IMG/VR virus record: IMGVR_UViG_3300044491_000352
Location: 1-24,175 of that record
Source of the DNA: a virus
Reading direction: 5' to 3' (one strand)
Length of the DNA stretch: 24,175 bases
Below are positions 1 to 7,617 of this stretch, piece by piece. The notes beneath the pieces were generated by a model. It ran no database searches. It was not told where the DNA came from and saw only the letters and a program-made list of their open reading frames with translations. Made by a program: the position numbers and the translations under genes. Position 1 is the stretch's first letter. The number at the start of each line of letters is the position of its first letter.

Positions 1-1968
1 GACATTTTTAACTTCACGTATGTCGATAGCATCATCAAGATCAATAGCATCACGAGAGAGAGCCATCTGAATATTTTGCTCAAGCATTTGCTTCTGCTCA
101 TCATCTGGCGCAATCTCAATAAATATTCCAAAATCATAGATATGTAGGTCCTTGATGTCCTCAAGGAGATTCACGTTATACTTTCCAATCTGTAGCACAA
201 ACTCATCCTTGTATGGCGCATACTCTAGTGCATCTGAGACACGGCAAGACAGCGCTGTAGCGAGGTCTCTTGTGATGTCCAGACTACCCTCTAGTATGTG
301 TCTTGTCGCTGTGTTACTGTTTAGTGCAGCAAGCTTTTGAAGACCAACAAGTGAGTTAGGGTCAGGCATAGAGCCGTCACGAGCCTCATTAAGACCAGTC
401 ACATCACGAAGCATCTGCATGTAATGGTTATAGCTTCCAATAAGGCTAGCTATCTTGGCCTGTCCAGAATTGCTGTTAAGCTCCTGTATAGGGACACGGG
501 CATTATTGAAGTCACCATCCTGGGTATAGCTGCGCCCGATTACACTACCTGTCTGAAAATACAATCTCAATGCATCTTCAGGTGCGTATGTAGCGCCATT
601 TCCTAGGTCGACCTCATTAAGCCCGTCTGCATCGATAAATATACCATCTGGCACAACCTTCTGAATCACCTGCTGTAGTTTGAGGTGTGTCATTTGGATT
701 AGGTCTGCAAACGGAATCATTCTGCGTAGTAGTGACTCTATATTGCCCTTGTACATTCTAGGGGCACAGGCCACATAGTTAGGATACGAGTGCTGTGAGG
801 CAGACTTTGGTCTTACCATATTCTTGGAAAGCTCCCACTTTAGCATTATGTTGGTACCCATAACCATAACACCTTCATACCATACATCGATGGTCTTCTC
901 AATCTTCTCGAAGCCACGCTCCTGCATCATCTCCTCTGGCGGGTTGAACTCGTCATCCTTAGCGATAACCTTCTCTGTCCCGTCCTCTGTAATCTTTTTC
1001 TTGTAGACAAACTTCTTTGTCGTCTTGTAGTTAAAATACAGCAGAGTGACCGTATCCTCAGAGAATAGGTCATTGTCATAGAACTGTGTGCTGTTGAAAT
1101 AGTTATACCAGTCCTGGCTGTATTTAGATATCTTCTTCAGATCCTCATCCGTAAGTGTAGGATCAATCTTTAGTGTCTCTGTGACAGGTACGGTCTTGAC
1201 CTCTCCCCAGTAGAAGCAGTCATTAAAGTTTGGGTCCTCTGTATAGCTATAGACCACATTCGCAGGATCCACATAGCTAACTCTTATACCATCTCCAGCC
1301 AAGAACTCGTGCTTAGCCATACCGACACCAAGTGTTGTGATGTCATAGTTGATTCGTTTCTTGATATCGATATACTTGTTCTCGTCAAGTATCGTATTGA
1401 TTGCAGCCTCCTCGGCAAGCTCTATAGATGCCTTATAGTTTAGCTGCATATGGAGCTGTAGCTCCTCATCATTCTCTGGAAGATTCTTTGGGTCTGTATT
1501 AAATGCGTCGATGCCAAAGTCCATCTCTACCTGCTCCAATAACTCTTTAGATACCATATCGGCCTCGATGGTGTCCTGATACTGGTTGCGCTTCTCTGCA
1601 GACATAGCGTCCTGCGCATATGCCTTGACACTGAACATACGGTCAGACATACCATTAACAACGATGTCAATGAACTTAGGGATGATAGGCACAGGGGTCC
1701 AGTCAAGGTTCATGTAAGACAGGTCTCCATCGACAGCCATCTCGTTCTTGTACTTCCCTACAGACTGCTCTGCACGTGCATACAGCCTCAACCTGTGGAA
1801 CTGATCCCACTGGTTATAGAACCTTGTCCCACCACTATCTCTCTTAAACCACTCGTACTGAATAGCTTGACCTATACGCAGCCCAAACTCCTCTGTGGCC
1901 TTCTCTCGGTCAGAGACGTATTGGCTAGGAAAGGAAGAGGGATTGATAGATATCTTTACTTCTTTCAT
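1..1968 (-). CDS. Phage portal protein, partial (N-terminal 656 codons; runs off the left edge)
   Basis: This forms the DNA-entry ring at the special vertex of the phage head, where the terminase docks. I translated the reverse strand by hand: the frame is open from ATG at 1966-1968 to base 1 with no stop. It starts MKEVKISINPSS and contains DWTPVPIIPKFIDIVVNGM (residues 89-107), later a DPANVVYSYTEDP stretch, and ends in the window with an acidic segment, DDAIDIREVKNV. The position directly after the large terminase, the size (over 656 residues) and the DP(A)NVVYSYTEDP region resemble portals of crAss-like Bacteroidetes phages; that comparison is from memory. The start overlaps the terminase stop by four bases (ATGA), pointing to translational coupling. 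The C-terminus is missing. Confidence 0.85.
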   Translation of the reverse strand, partial: MKEVKISINPSSFPSQYVSDREKATEEFGLRIGQAIQYEWFKRDSGGTRFYNQWDQFHRLRLYARAEQSVGKYKNEMAVDGDLSYMNLDWTPVPIIPKFIDIVVNGMSDRMFSVKAYAQDAMSAEKRNQYQDTIEADMVSKELLEQVEMDFGIDAFNTDPKNLPENDEELQLHMQLNYKASIELAEEAAINTILDENKYIDIKKRINYDITTLGVGMAKHEFLAGDGIRVSYVDPANVVYSYTEDPNFNDCFYWGEVKTVPVTETLKIDPTLTDEDLKKISKYSQDWYNYFNSTQFYDNDLFSEDTVTLLYFNYKTTKKFVYKKKITEDGTEKVIAKDDEFNPPEEMMQERGFEKIEKTIDVWYEGVMVMGTNIMLKWELSKNMVRPKSASQHSYPNYVACAPRMYKGNIESLLRRMIPFADLIQMTHLKLQQVIQKVVPDGIFIDADGLNEVDLGNGATYAPEDALRLYFQTGSVIGRSYTQDGDFNNARVPIQELNSNSGQAKIASLIGSYNHYMQMLRDVTGLNEARDGSMPDPNSLVGLQKLAALNSNTATRHILEGSLDITRDLATALSCRVSDALEYAPYKDEFVLQIGKYNVNLLEDIKDLHIYDFGIFIEIAPDDEQKQMLEQNIQMALSRDAIDLDDAIDIREVKNV

Positions 1969-4187
1969 CTAATTAGCTGGCTGTATTTTCCGCTGTTATT
2001 ATATCTTGCAAAGTTAATGCTTATTTTTGACTCATTTTTAACCTCCTTATAGAGACCCTGTTGCGTTGCCATAATGGCTAGACCTGAGCTGATTGCGGCA
2101 TCAAACTTGGTCCTGTTATTAATATCAAACCTTGCCCATTCCTGTAGGGTGCGTGTGAAATACATATCCCCCATCAGGTCATTGTCCCTGTACGTACCTT
2201 CCAGGTCAATTCCTACATACTTCTCTATATAGGTCTCAATAGCTGATGCGTGTGCCTGTTTCACAGCCTCAGAGGTGTTTGGTATACCCCCTAACTCCTT
2301 CTCGGTCGCAGAAAGCTTCTTCTTATGCCTGTCTGGCCTATTTATGGAGAACTTCCTGTACCCCCTGTTCTTTAGATGATATAGGAGCCTTGGCTTGTTG
2401 TTCTCTGCAAGGACTGGCATCCCATAAAACACACAGGCCATCAGTATCTCTTCAAAGAATATCTCAGCCGTCTGTGGCCTTGCCACATACTCTAAAAAAA
2501 ACTGGTTGACTGGTGCGTTCTCCATATGGTATTTGGTCAGCCCGTGCAGGGCTCCGTTAGAGCCTATACCACCTACGGTCCCTGATATGTCATAAGGGTC
2601 GCATCCGAATGCCCCCATATGTTCATTCCCTGGGAACTTTACACCGCTTCTTGTTATAATATTATTCTGATACTGCTTTGCAGGAATCCAAGAGACTAGG
2701 AAACGTCCACGATCGTCAGGGGTCCATATCACCTCAGAATCCTTCTTACCATCCTTCCAATGGAACGAACCACGTGTCAGGACATTGTCCCTGATCAGGC
2801 TATCGTTATAGTCTATCTGCTGGTATATCTTTGTTAGGTTGAACAGGGATGACTTGCTCTCGTCCCTAAACGCATGAGATTCTGTACGTGGGAACTGTCT
2901 GTAGTACTCGTTAAGCGCATCTGCATCACCCTTTAGAGAGTCTACCTCGTTCTTCCAGTACTCTATAGCACCCATACGAATCTTGCTGCCATCCACACCC
3001 TCTATAGGCTCACCTGGCGTATCAAATACAGGGGTTCCGTACCTGTCGATAAATCCCTCCATGTTCCATTCCATAGGGATGAACAGGTTATACATACCGC
3101 TCTTGGTCTGTCCGTTTGAGTTGCGTTTCCTTGGATCAGAGTCATAGTATAACTTCTTAAAATTCTCACCACCCTTGTCCAGTGCGTTTGATGTCGAGCC
3201 CATAAGACACTTACCAATGATCTTGCTACCCAGACGCAGACAGGTCTTTGTCACTCGCCAGTTGTCTAATATGTTGTTTGGCTTTACCCATTTACCAGAC
3301 TCGTCATGTACAAGAAGCAATAGCTTTTCACCGTCATATGAGTTGTCGTCCGTGTTCTTCCAGTCAATAGTCGTGTCAAGACCACTAATGTCCGACCCAT
3401 CGGTCTCGTACATGTTCTTCTTTGTGATCTTGGATGCAGGTACACGATAGGCAAGCTCTGTCTTTGGCTTGTCCATCCCATCCTGTACAGGCTTGAAAAA
3501 GAACGGATAGTTACTAGATATAGGGACCACCTTGTCCGTGAACATCTTCTTTGCATCGGAACCTGTCTTGGACAGTATACCTATCCTTGCATCTTTAGCT
3601 AAAGTGGCCGTATTGACACACTCCGCGGAAGACATAAAGGAGAATCCTGATCGACGTATCTTTAGATAGACCATCCCAAAACATCTGTCGTCTGCACGGC
3701 AGGCCTCCCAGTATATGAAGAAGATTCTGTTCGCCTCACGAAAGTCAGGATGCCCGACATCAATCTTTGTCCATTGCAGATACATATAGTGGGTCCCTGT
3801 TATATAGGTAGGCACACCATTGTTCATGAACCAAAAACCATTATCACGCCTGTCAAACTCCTGCTCTATATAGTCGACCCATTTGTATTTAAACTCCTTT
3901 GGCGTCTCGTTCCATTGGAATATAGACTTGATCCTGTGAAGCTCTTTTGAGTATTCAAACGGTTCCCAGTACTGATCTGATTGTTTTTTACTCCTCTGAT
4001 AGACCTTGTCTGGCTCAGCGGGGAGCGCTATCCTAAGACCATTAATCTCAACAACGTCCCCTATGGTTCCGTCCCTAGAGATGATGACCATGTCATTCTT
4101 GTGGTCATAGCCATAGTCCCAGTGCTTTCTTTTAGACCTTGGCCTCTCTACCTTTCGGTATAAACTATTTGGCTTTTCTTTCTGCAA
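1965..4187 (-). CDS. terL: Terminase large subunit (DNA-packaging ATPase and nuclease), TTG start
   Basis: This is the motor that pumps DNA into the prohead and cuts it. The 740 residues show a Walker A-like loop at 178-183 (RRSGFS, without the usual lysine of GKS/T), a Walker B at 289-296 (LLLLVHDE), a coupling motif GSTSN at 330-334, and an RNase H-fold nuclease with likely acidic residues D530 (FGCDPYD), E566 (FFLEYV) and D696 (TKFDAAIS). The in-frame stop TAA lies just two codons before the TTG at 4185-4187, and no ATG or GTG occurs before codon 33. The residues before codon 33 look coding (RKHWDYGYDHKND), so TTG is the best start. It overlaps the preceding 89-residue gene by 23 bases and the portal by four. 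Family assignment is firm; the exact start is less so. Confidence 0.93.
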   Translation of the reverse strand: MQKEKPNSLYRKVERPRSKRKHWDYGYDHKNDMVIISRDGTIGDVVEINGLRIALPAEPDKVYQRSKKQSDQYWEPFEYSKELHRIKSIFQWNETPKEFKYKWVDYIEQEFDRRDNGFWFMNNGVPTYITGTHYMYLQWTKIDVGHPDFREANRIFFIYWEACRADDRCFGMVYLKIRRSGFSFMSSAECVNTATLAKDARIGILSKTGSDAKKMFTDKVVPISSNYPFFFKPVQDGMDKPKTELAYRVPASKITKKNMYETDGSDISGLDTTIDWKNTDDNSYDGEKLLLLVHDESGKWVKPNNILDNWRVTKTCLRLGSKIIGKCLMGSTSNALDKGGENFKKLYYDSDPRKRNSNGQTKSGMYNLFIPMEWNMEGFIDRYGTPVFDTPGEPIEGVDGSKIRMGAIEYWKNEVDSLKGDADALNEYYRQFPRTESHAFRDESKSSLFNLTKIYQQIDYNDSLIRDNVLTRGSFHWKDGKKDSEVIWTPDDRGRFLVSWIPAKQYQNNIITRSGVKFPGNEHMGAFGCDPYDISGTVGGIGSNGALHGLTKYHMENAPVNQFFLEYVARPQTAEIFFEEILMACVFYGMPVLAENNKPRLLYHLKNRGYRKFSINRPDRHKKKLSATEKELGGIPNTSEAVKQAHASAIETYIEKYVGIDLEGTYRDNDLMGDMYFTRTLQEWARFDINNRTKFDAAISSGLAIMATQQGLYKEVKNESKISINFARYNNSGKYSQLIR

Positions 4188-4434
4188 AGCTGCTTAGGTT
4201 TTTGGTGTTGTCCACCTCGTTAAGCATAGAGCGTTCTGCCTCTATCCTTGTAAGTATCTCAAATGCGTCAAATATAGCAAGCTTCTTTGTCGCTGCAGCG
4301 TTCTTTAGCCTGTCCGCAGCAATCTCACCATCTGGATTGTCTGTGATGATCTTCTCCTCAGCCACCTTGATGAGCTGCTTCACAGCCTTCTCTCCAGCTG
4401 CAATTATGTCCTGCTTCATCTTTTTTGTGTCCAT
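4165..4434 (-). CDS. Small helical protein upstream of terL; candidate small terminase or packaging accessory
   Basis: It has 89 residues, mostly alpha-helical and rich in Ala, Lys and Glu, with no membrane segment and no cysteine. Mid-protein it reads DRLKNAAATKKLAIFDAFEI. I do not recognise a named family. Placement immediately before terL, in the same orientation and overlapping it by 23 bases, is where a small terminase subunit often sits, and the size is only a little short for one. No clear helix-turn-helix is visible, so this remains an inference from context. Its ATG overlaps the previous stop as TGATG, which suggests coupled translation. Confidence 0.7.
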   Translation of the reverse strand: MDTKKMKQDIIAAGEKAVKQLIKVAEEKIITDNPDGEIAADRLKNAAATKKLAIFDAFEILTRIEAERSMLNEVDNTKNLSSFAERKAK

Positions 4435-4997
4435 CAGAGCTTGATTACTATATGGTTTGTATACATCCTGTAAAGCTTCTCCCCGTCAACCTCAAACTCA
4501 TACTCAGAGTCTGGCCTGTAGGATATCTTGTCACCCTGCTTGAGACCAAGCTCCTTTAGTTCCTGGTTGATATACTTAATGTATCCAACAAGCGGTTGCT
4601 CTGTCCCTGAAGACTGAAGGTAGTGTGCCTCCCTTTCTGCGGGCTTTACAAAGCAATACCTGTCATGTGCGTTCCAATCTCCGTCCTTCTTATAGAGGAA
4701 GAACTGGTCAGGGTCTATCAAGAACAGGTTATCCATCAGGAAGCTCTTTCCGCTCTTCTGCCTGCCCTTCATGTCATAATAGTACTTGAAGACGTTATGA
4801 TGGACAAGGAGCGTATCGCCTGGCTCTATCGGGCCTGTGTAGCCTATAGGGACCTCTATGACCTGGGCATATCTGTTCGAGACGGTATGATCCTCCTGAG
4901 AGACGCTGGTGATGAGTTCTATACCCCCAACCTCCTTTATGTTGTCATACCTTCTGTCATTATACGGCCGCACAATGAAGCTGAAGGGTGATTTCAT
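4434..4997 (-). CDS. GroES-like (Cpn10-fold) protein with two apparent GroES-type halves
   Basis: It has 187 residues. The first half (about 5-101) follows the Cpn10 plan: FSFIVRP at the start, a possible mobile loop with GGIELI at 24-29 (compare GGIVLT in bacterial GroES), an EPGDTLLVHH strand at 58-67, and a closing LFLIDPDQFFLY. The second half (about 112-187) begins again with RYCFVKP, has KQGDKISYRPDSEYEFEVDG, and ends EKLYRMYTNHIVIKL, which resembles the end of GroES. I infer a tandem or fused co-chaperonin fold. It sits in the packaging operon, far from the phage's groEL-groES pair, so a role as a head-assembly or portal chaperone is possible but unproven. ATG overlaps the previous stop (TAATG). 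Confidence 0.7.
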   Translation of the reverse strand: MKSPFSFIVRPYNDRRYDNIKEVGGIELITSVSQEDHTVSNRYAQVIEVPIGYTGPIEPGDTLLVHHNVFKYYYDMKGRQKSGKSFLMDNLFLIDPDQFFLYKKDGDWNAHDRYCFVKPAEREAHYLQSSGTEQPLVGYIKYINQELKELGLKQGDKISYRPDSEYEFEVDGEKLYRMYTNHIVIKL

Positions 4998-5221
4998 TAG
5001 AAATTGATATTATATTCTATAGATACTGGCATGTTAGGGCTTATCTCCTTCCATAGCAGGACCTCTTCATTCCTTTCGATCCATATCTTGTAGGACCCCA
5101 TATGGGTGTCATACTGTATCAGGTGAATGATATATTCACCATTGAGGACCTCCTGACCACAGAGATAATGCATCGCACCACTCTTATAGTCTGGGCCTAC
5201 AGATATCTTTCTGATCTCCAT
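4997..5221 (-). CDS. Conserved-looking small phage protein, function unknown
   Basis: It has 74 residues with a beta-rich pattern: MEIRKISVGPDYKSGAMHYL at the start, then alternating strands (YIIHLIQYD, YKIWIERNE, VLLWKEI). There is one cysteine, and no signal peptide or membrane segment. I do not recognise a named family. It lies second in the packaging operon; its ATG shares bases with the upstream stop (TAATG) and its own stop overlaps the next ATG in the same way. This argues that it is a real, translated gene and that it works with the head or packaging proteins. Confidence 0.7.
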   Translation of the reverse strand: MEIRKISVGPDYKSGAMHYLCGQEVLNGEYIIHLIQYDTHMGSYKIWIERNEEVLLWKEISPNMPVSIEYNINF

Positions 5222-5451
5222 TACTCAGTCTCTCTAGGAGAAATCTCTCCAGTCTTTAGGTCGATATTTACGTCTCCGTACTCCTCGCTAAGCTCTTTGG
5301 TGAATGCATTAAAAGCCGTCTCAATCTCGGCAAGGCCATGCAGCTGTTGGTGCTTCTGTGCCTCAAGGTCTCCGATTACCAGTAGTGCTCTCTCTTTCTT
5401 TGCTAAAATTTCGTTTAGCTTCTCTAGTTGTTCTTGTTTAATAGTTTCCAT
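5221..5451 (-). CDS. Small coiled-coil protein, first gene of the packaging operon
   Basis: It has 76 residues. Residues 1-58 have a heptad-like pattern rich in Glu, Lys, Gln and Leu (EQLEKLNEILAKKERALL), typical of a coiled coil. The tail (DVNIDLKTGEISPRETE) is acidic with a short beta hairpin. There is no cysteine and no membrane segment. Function is unknown; small coiled-coil proteins at this place can be scaffolding or assembly helpers, but nothing in the sequence proves it. It is preceded by a good Bacteroidetes-type promoter box 16 bases before the ATG and is coupled to the next gene by TAATG. Confidence 0.7.
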   Translation of the reverse strand: METIKQEQLEKLNEILAKKERALLVIGDLEAQKHQQLHGLAEIETAFNAFTKELSEEYGDVNIDLKTGEISPRETE

Positions 5452-5467
5452 TTAATTAAATTTATTA

Positions 5468-5475
5468 CAAATATA
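5468..5475 (-). promoter_or_regulatory. Promoter -7 box (TATATTTG) for the packaging operon
   Basis: On the minus strand TATATTTG matches the Bacteroidetes -7 consensus TAnnTTTG. It lies 16 bases before the ATG at 5451, with an AT-rich leader ending TTTAATTAAATG. This leader resembles the one in front of groEL. No matching -33 TTTG is seen at the expected distance. The box sits right after the stop of the preceding gene, in one of the few non-coding gaps of the left half. Confidence 0.55.
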
Positions 5476-5479
5476 CAAA

Positions 5480-5821
5480 TTAATTGCCTATAGTCATCGT
5501 GATAGAGGTTGGTGTTATCAAGGCATCAATCTGAGCCTGTACATTAGCCTCAATCTCAGCCACTCGCTCTGCGCCCATAGCGTCTTTTGTCCACTGTACA
5601 GCTGTCTCGTTTGTGAGGTCAGCGAATGGCACAAAGTCTGTTATGGTGCTTGTGTCAAGCATCTCTGTCCCAATTACACGCCCTGTGTATGGGTTGCCTT
5701 CAGGGTCTAGCTGATCCGAAGTTCCTGTTACGATCCAGTGCACGTTGTACACCACGTCTGTGTATTCACCCTCTGCAGGGTATACATCTACTGTCTTGCA
5801 GTTCCAATTAATTGTTGTCAT
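5480..5821 (-). CDS. Small phage protein of a type common next to tail-fibre genes
   Basis: It has 113 residues. The N-terminal half is beta-rich, with VVYNVHWIVTGTSD at 23-36. This is followed by PFADLTNETAVQWTKDAMG and a C-terminal helix (VAEIEANVQAQIDALITP). This combination of a VHW strand, a 'PFADLT..' element and an amphipathic helix is familiar from many small phage structural or tail-assembly proteins; I believe it belongs to a domain of unknown function (DUF7936-like), but I cannot check. It comes directly after the beta-helix fibre gene, with a four-base gap, and is the last gene of that unit. Confidence 0.7.
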   Translation of the reverse strand: MTTINWNCKTVDVYPAEGEYTDVVYNVHWIVTGTSDQLDPEGNPYTGRVIGTEMLDTSTITDFVPFADLTNETAVQWTKDAMGAERVAEIEANVQAQIDALITPTSITMTIGN

Positions 5822-5825
5822 TGTT

Positions 5826-7616
5826 TTATTGTTTTATAGATATTGAAAAATTACTTAATATAAAATCATCGTTTGAGGGGCTACGGTACCAGACCGTAAG
5901 CTCATCATTTTGAACCACATCTGTGATAACAAATAATTTTACCCCACCAATTTCGCCAGAGTCAAGCTCAATCAAAGAGTTTGTTCCGTCTAACGGGGTT
6001 ATACTTACCCCGTTTATTTTGTAGAGCTTAAACTCAAACTGCTCGTTATTACCACCAACGCCACTTACCGTTAGACCTACGTCCATTTTCACCGTAATGG
6101 GTTTTGTTCCGTTATACATAATTCCTGTAGCTCCCGCGGTCCATCTTTGGGAAGCTGCTGTTAAAAAAGTTGCGATAGATAACGTCCCAAACGTTGTGCT
6201 TGCAGACTGTAAGTCTGTTCCGCTTTGATACCCGTAAATATACGCTGTACTATCTGCAAGACCTTGATTAGCAAACACATCATACTTAAGCATCGACGTG
6301 CTATTGTATGTGCTTCCTGTTAAAATACCTCCTGTTGTTATACCAACGCTTACAAATGCGTTTGCTGCAATTGTTCCAAACCCAGTGGTGGATGAACTAT
6401 TAACGTTTAAGGCAAACTGAGTTTGCTGCGGGTGAATAATCCCTCCGTTTATATTTACAGCTCCAAACCCAGCCCCTAAAGGCCCGTTAGCTTGTAATTC
6501 AATCATGTCGCAGGTTGCATATCCGCTTGGCGTGGGCAATGATGATTCGGCAAACCAACGTATAAACTCACAAGAGCTAATCTCTAGTTTAGACACATCT
6601 TGAAATCTACAACCAAAGGAGGTTGACTCTATGTAAAAAAAAGTAGAGTTGTTTATATCAACAAGGTCAAAACCGTATATATCTAAAACCCCGCCAGCTA
6701 CGTTTCTAAACTGACAGTTAAGTAGGTTTAAAAATGATTTTCTACCAAAATTATATTCACCAGCCACGGTGGCAATATCTTCTGCAAAAACAGCGGTACT
6801 TGCTGAGTTTGTTGTGGAAATCCAAACATTTTCCAACGTAAAATCTACATTGTCTACGGTAATGAATTCATTGCCCCCCGTATACACAAGCTTGTCTTTG
6901 TTTTTATCGTTGCCGACAATGCTGCATCCTGATGCAGAAACCTCAATCTCTTGACCTGCGGTACACGTTACAGTGCCATGGATAACATATGTAGTGTGAG
7001 AGTCTAGTATCCCTCCGCTTGGAAAATCAGAATATGATAAAACATCTACAATTTTAGCAGAATTAGCGTCTTGTGTTATCCCACCAGTTACCGATAGATT
7101 TCCACTTATAATATTAAAATCATTACCAAATGACACATTTACATTTCCAGTTATATCATGATATAGGTTACTTGAACCTAATTGGGATGACGTGTTCCAT
7201 ATTGGTAAAAATGTAGGTGTACCAGTCCCTGTAACGCCCGATCCGCTTGAAGCCGATGTTATACGACCCTGAGCATCAACTGTAATATTCGCGCCTGTGT
7301 AAGATCCTGGAGTTACAGGTGTGTTTCTAAGGTTGACGGTAACTGTTCCGTCACTAGCTAAAGGATTGCTTACGGTTGTCGCAATACCTGTTCCACCTTC
7401 TATATCTATAGTACTACCGTCACCAAGTGTTACCGCGGTACCGCTGTCAGCAGTTAAATCAAGCGAGGATATGCCTCCGCCTCCGCCTCCGCTAGTCACC
7501 CACTGCGTGCCTGTGCCAGTCGACGAAAGTAACTGACCGCTAGTCCCAGCGTTGCTGGATGAGTCTAAAAACTCACCAGTTATTTCTACTACGTCCGCTA
7601 TATACTTTTTAGCCAT
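5826..7616 (-). CDS. Tail fibre or spike protein with a beta-helix middle part
   Basis: It has 596 residues. The N-terminus (MAKKYIADVVEITGEF) and a Gly run at about 43-48 (TSGGGGGG) are typical of phage fibre attachment regions. Residues about 90-160 have short Gly/Ser/Thr-rich strands (SGVTGTGTPTFLPIWNTSSQ). The middle (about 190-400) has repeated short strands with Asn, Ser and Phe (LLNCQFRNVAGGVLDIYG, DINNSTFFYIE), as in right-handed beta-helix spikes. The C-terminal 120 residues look like a globular beta domain (ITVKMDVGLTVSG, DELTVWYRSPSNDDF). It probably binds or degrades a host surface glycan. No catalytic residues can be named. It follows the larger fibre gene with a one-base gap. 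Confidence 0.8.
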   Translation of the reverse strand: MAKKYIADVVEITGEFLDSSSNAGTSGQLLSSTGTGTQWVTSGGGGGGISSLDLTADSGTAVTLGDGSTIDIEGGTGIATTVSNPLASDGTVTVNLRNTPVTPGSYTGANITVDAQGRITSASSGSGVTGTGTPTFLPIWNTSSQLGSSNLYHDITGNVNVSFGNDFNIISGNLSVTGGITQDANSAKIVDVLSYSDFPSGGILDSHTTYVIHGTVTCTAGQEIEVSASGCSIVGNDKNKDKLVYTGGNEFITVDNVDFTLENVWISTTNSASTAVFAEDIATVAGEYNFGRKSFLNLLNCQFRNVAGGVLDIYGFDLVDINNSTFFYIESTSFGCRFQDVSKLEISSCEFIRWFAESSLPTPSGYATCDMIELQANGPLGAGFGAVNINGGIIHPQQTQFALNVNSSSTTGFGTIAANAFVSVGITTGGILTGSTYNSTSMLKYDVFANQGLADSTAYIYGYQSGTDLQSASTTFGTLSIATFLTAASQRWTAGATGIMYNGTKPITVKMDVGLTVSGVGGNNEQFEFKLYKINGVSITPLDGTNSLIELDSGEIGGVKLFVITDVVQNDELTVWYRSPSNDDFILSNFSISIKQ

Positions 7617-7617
7617 A

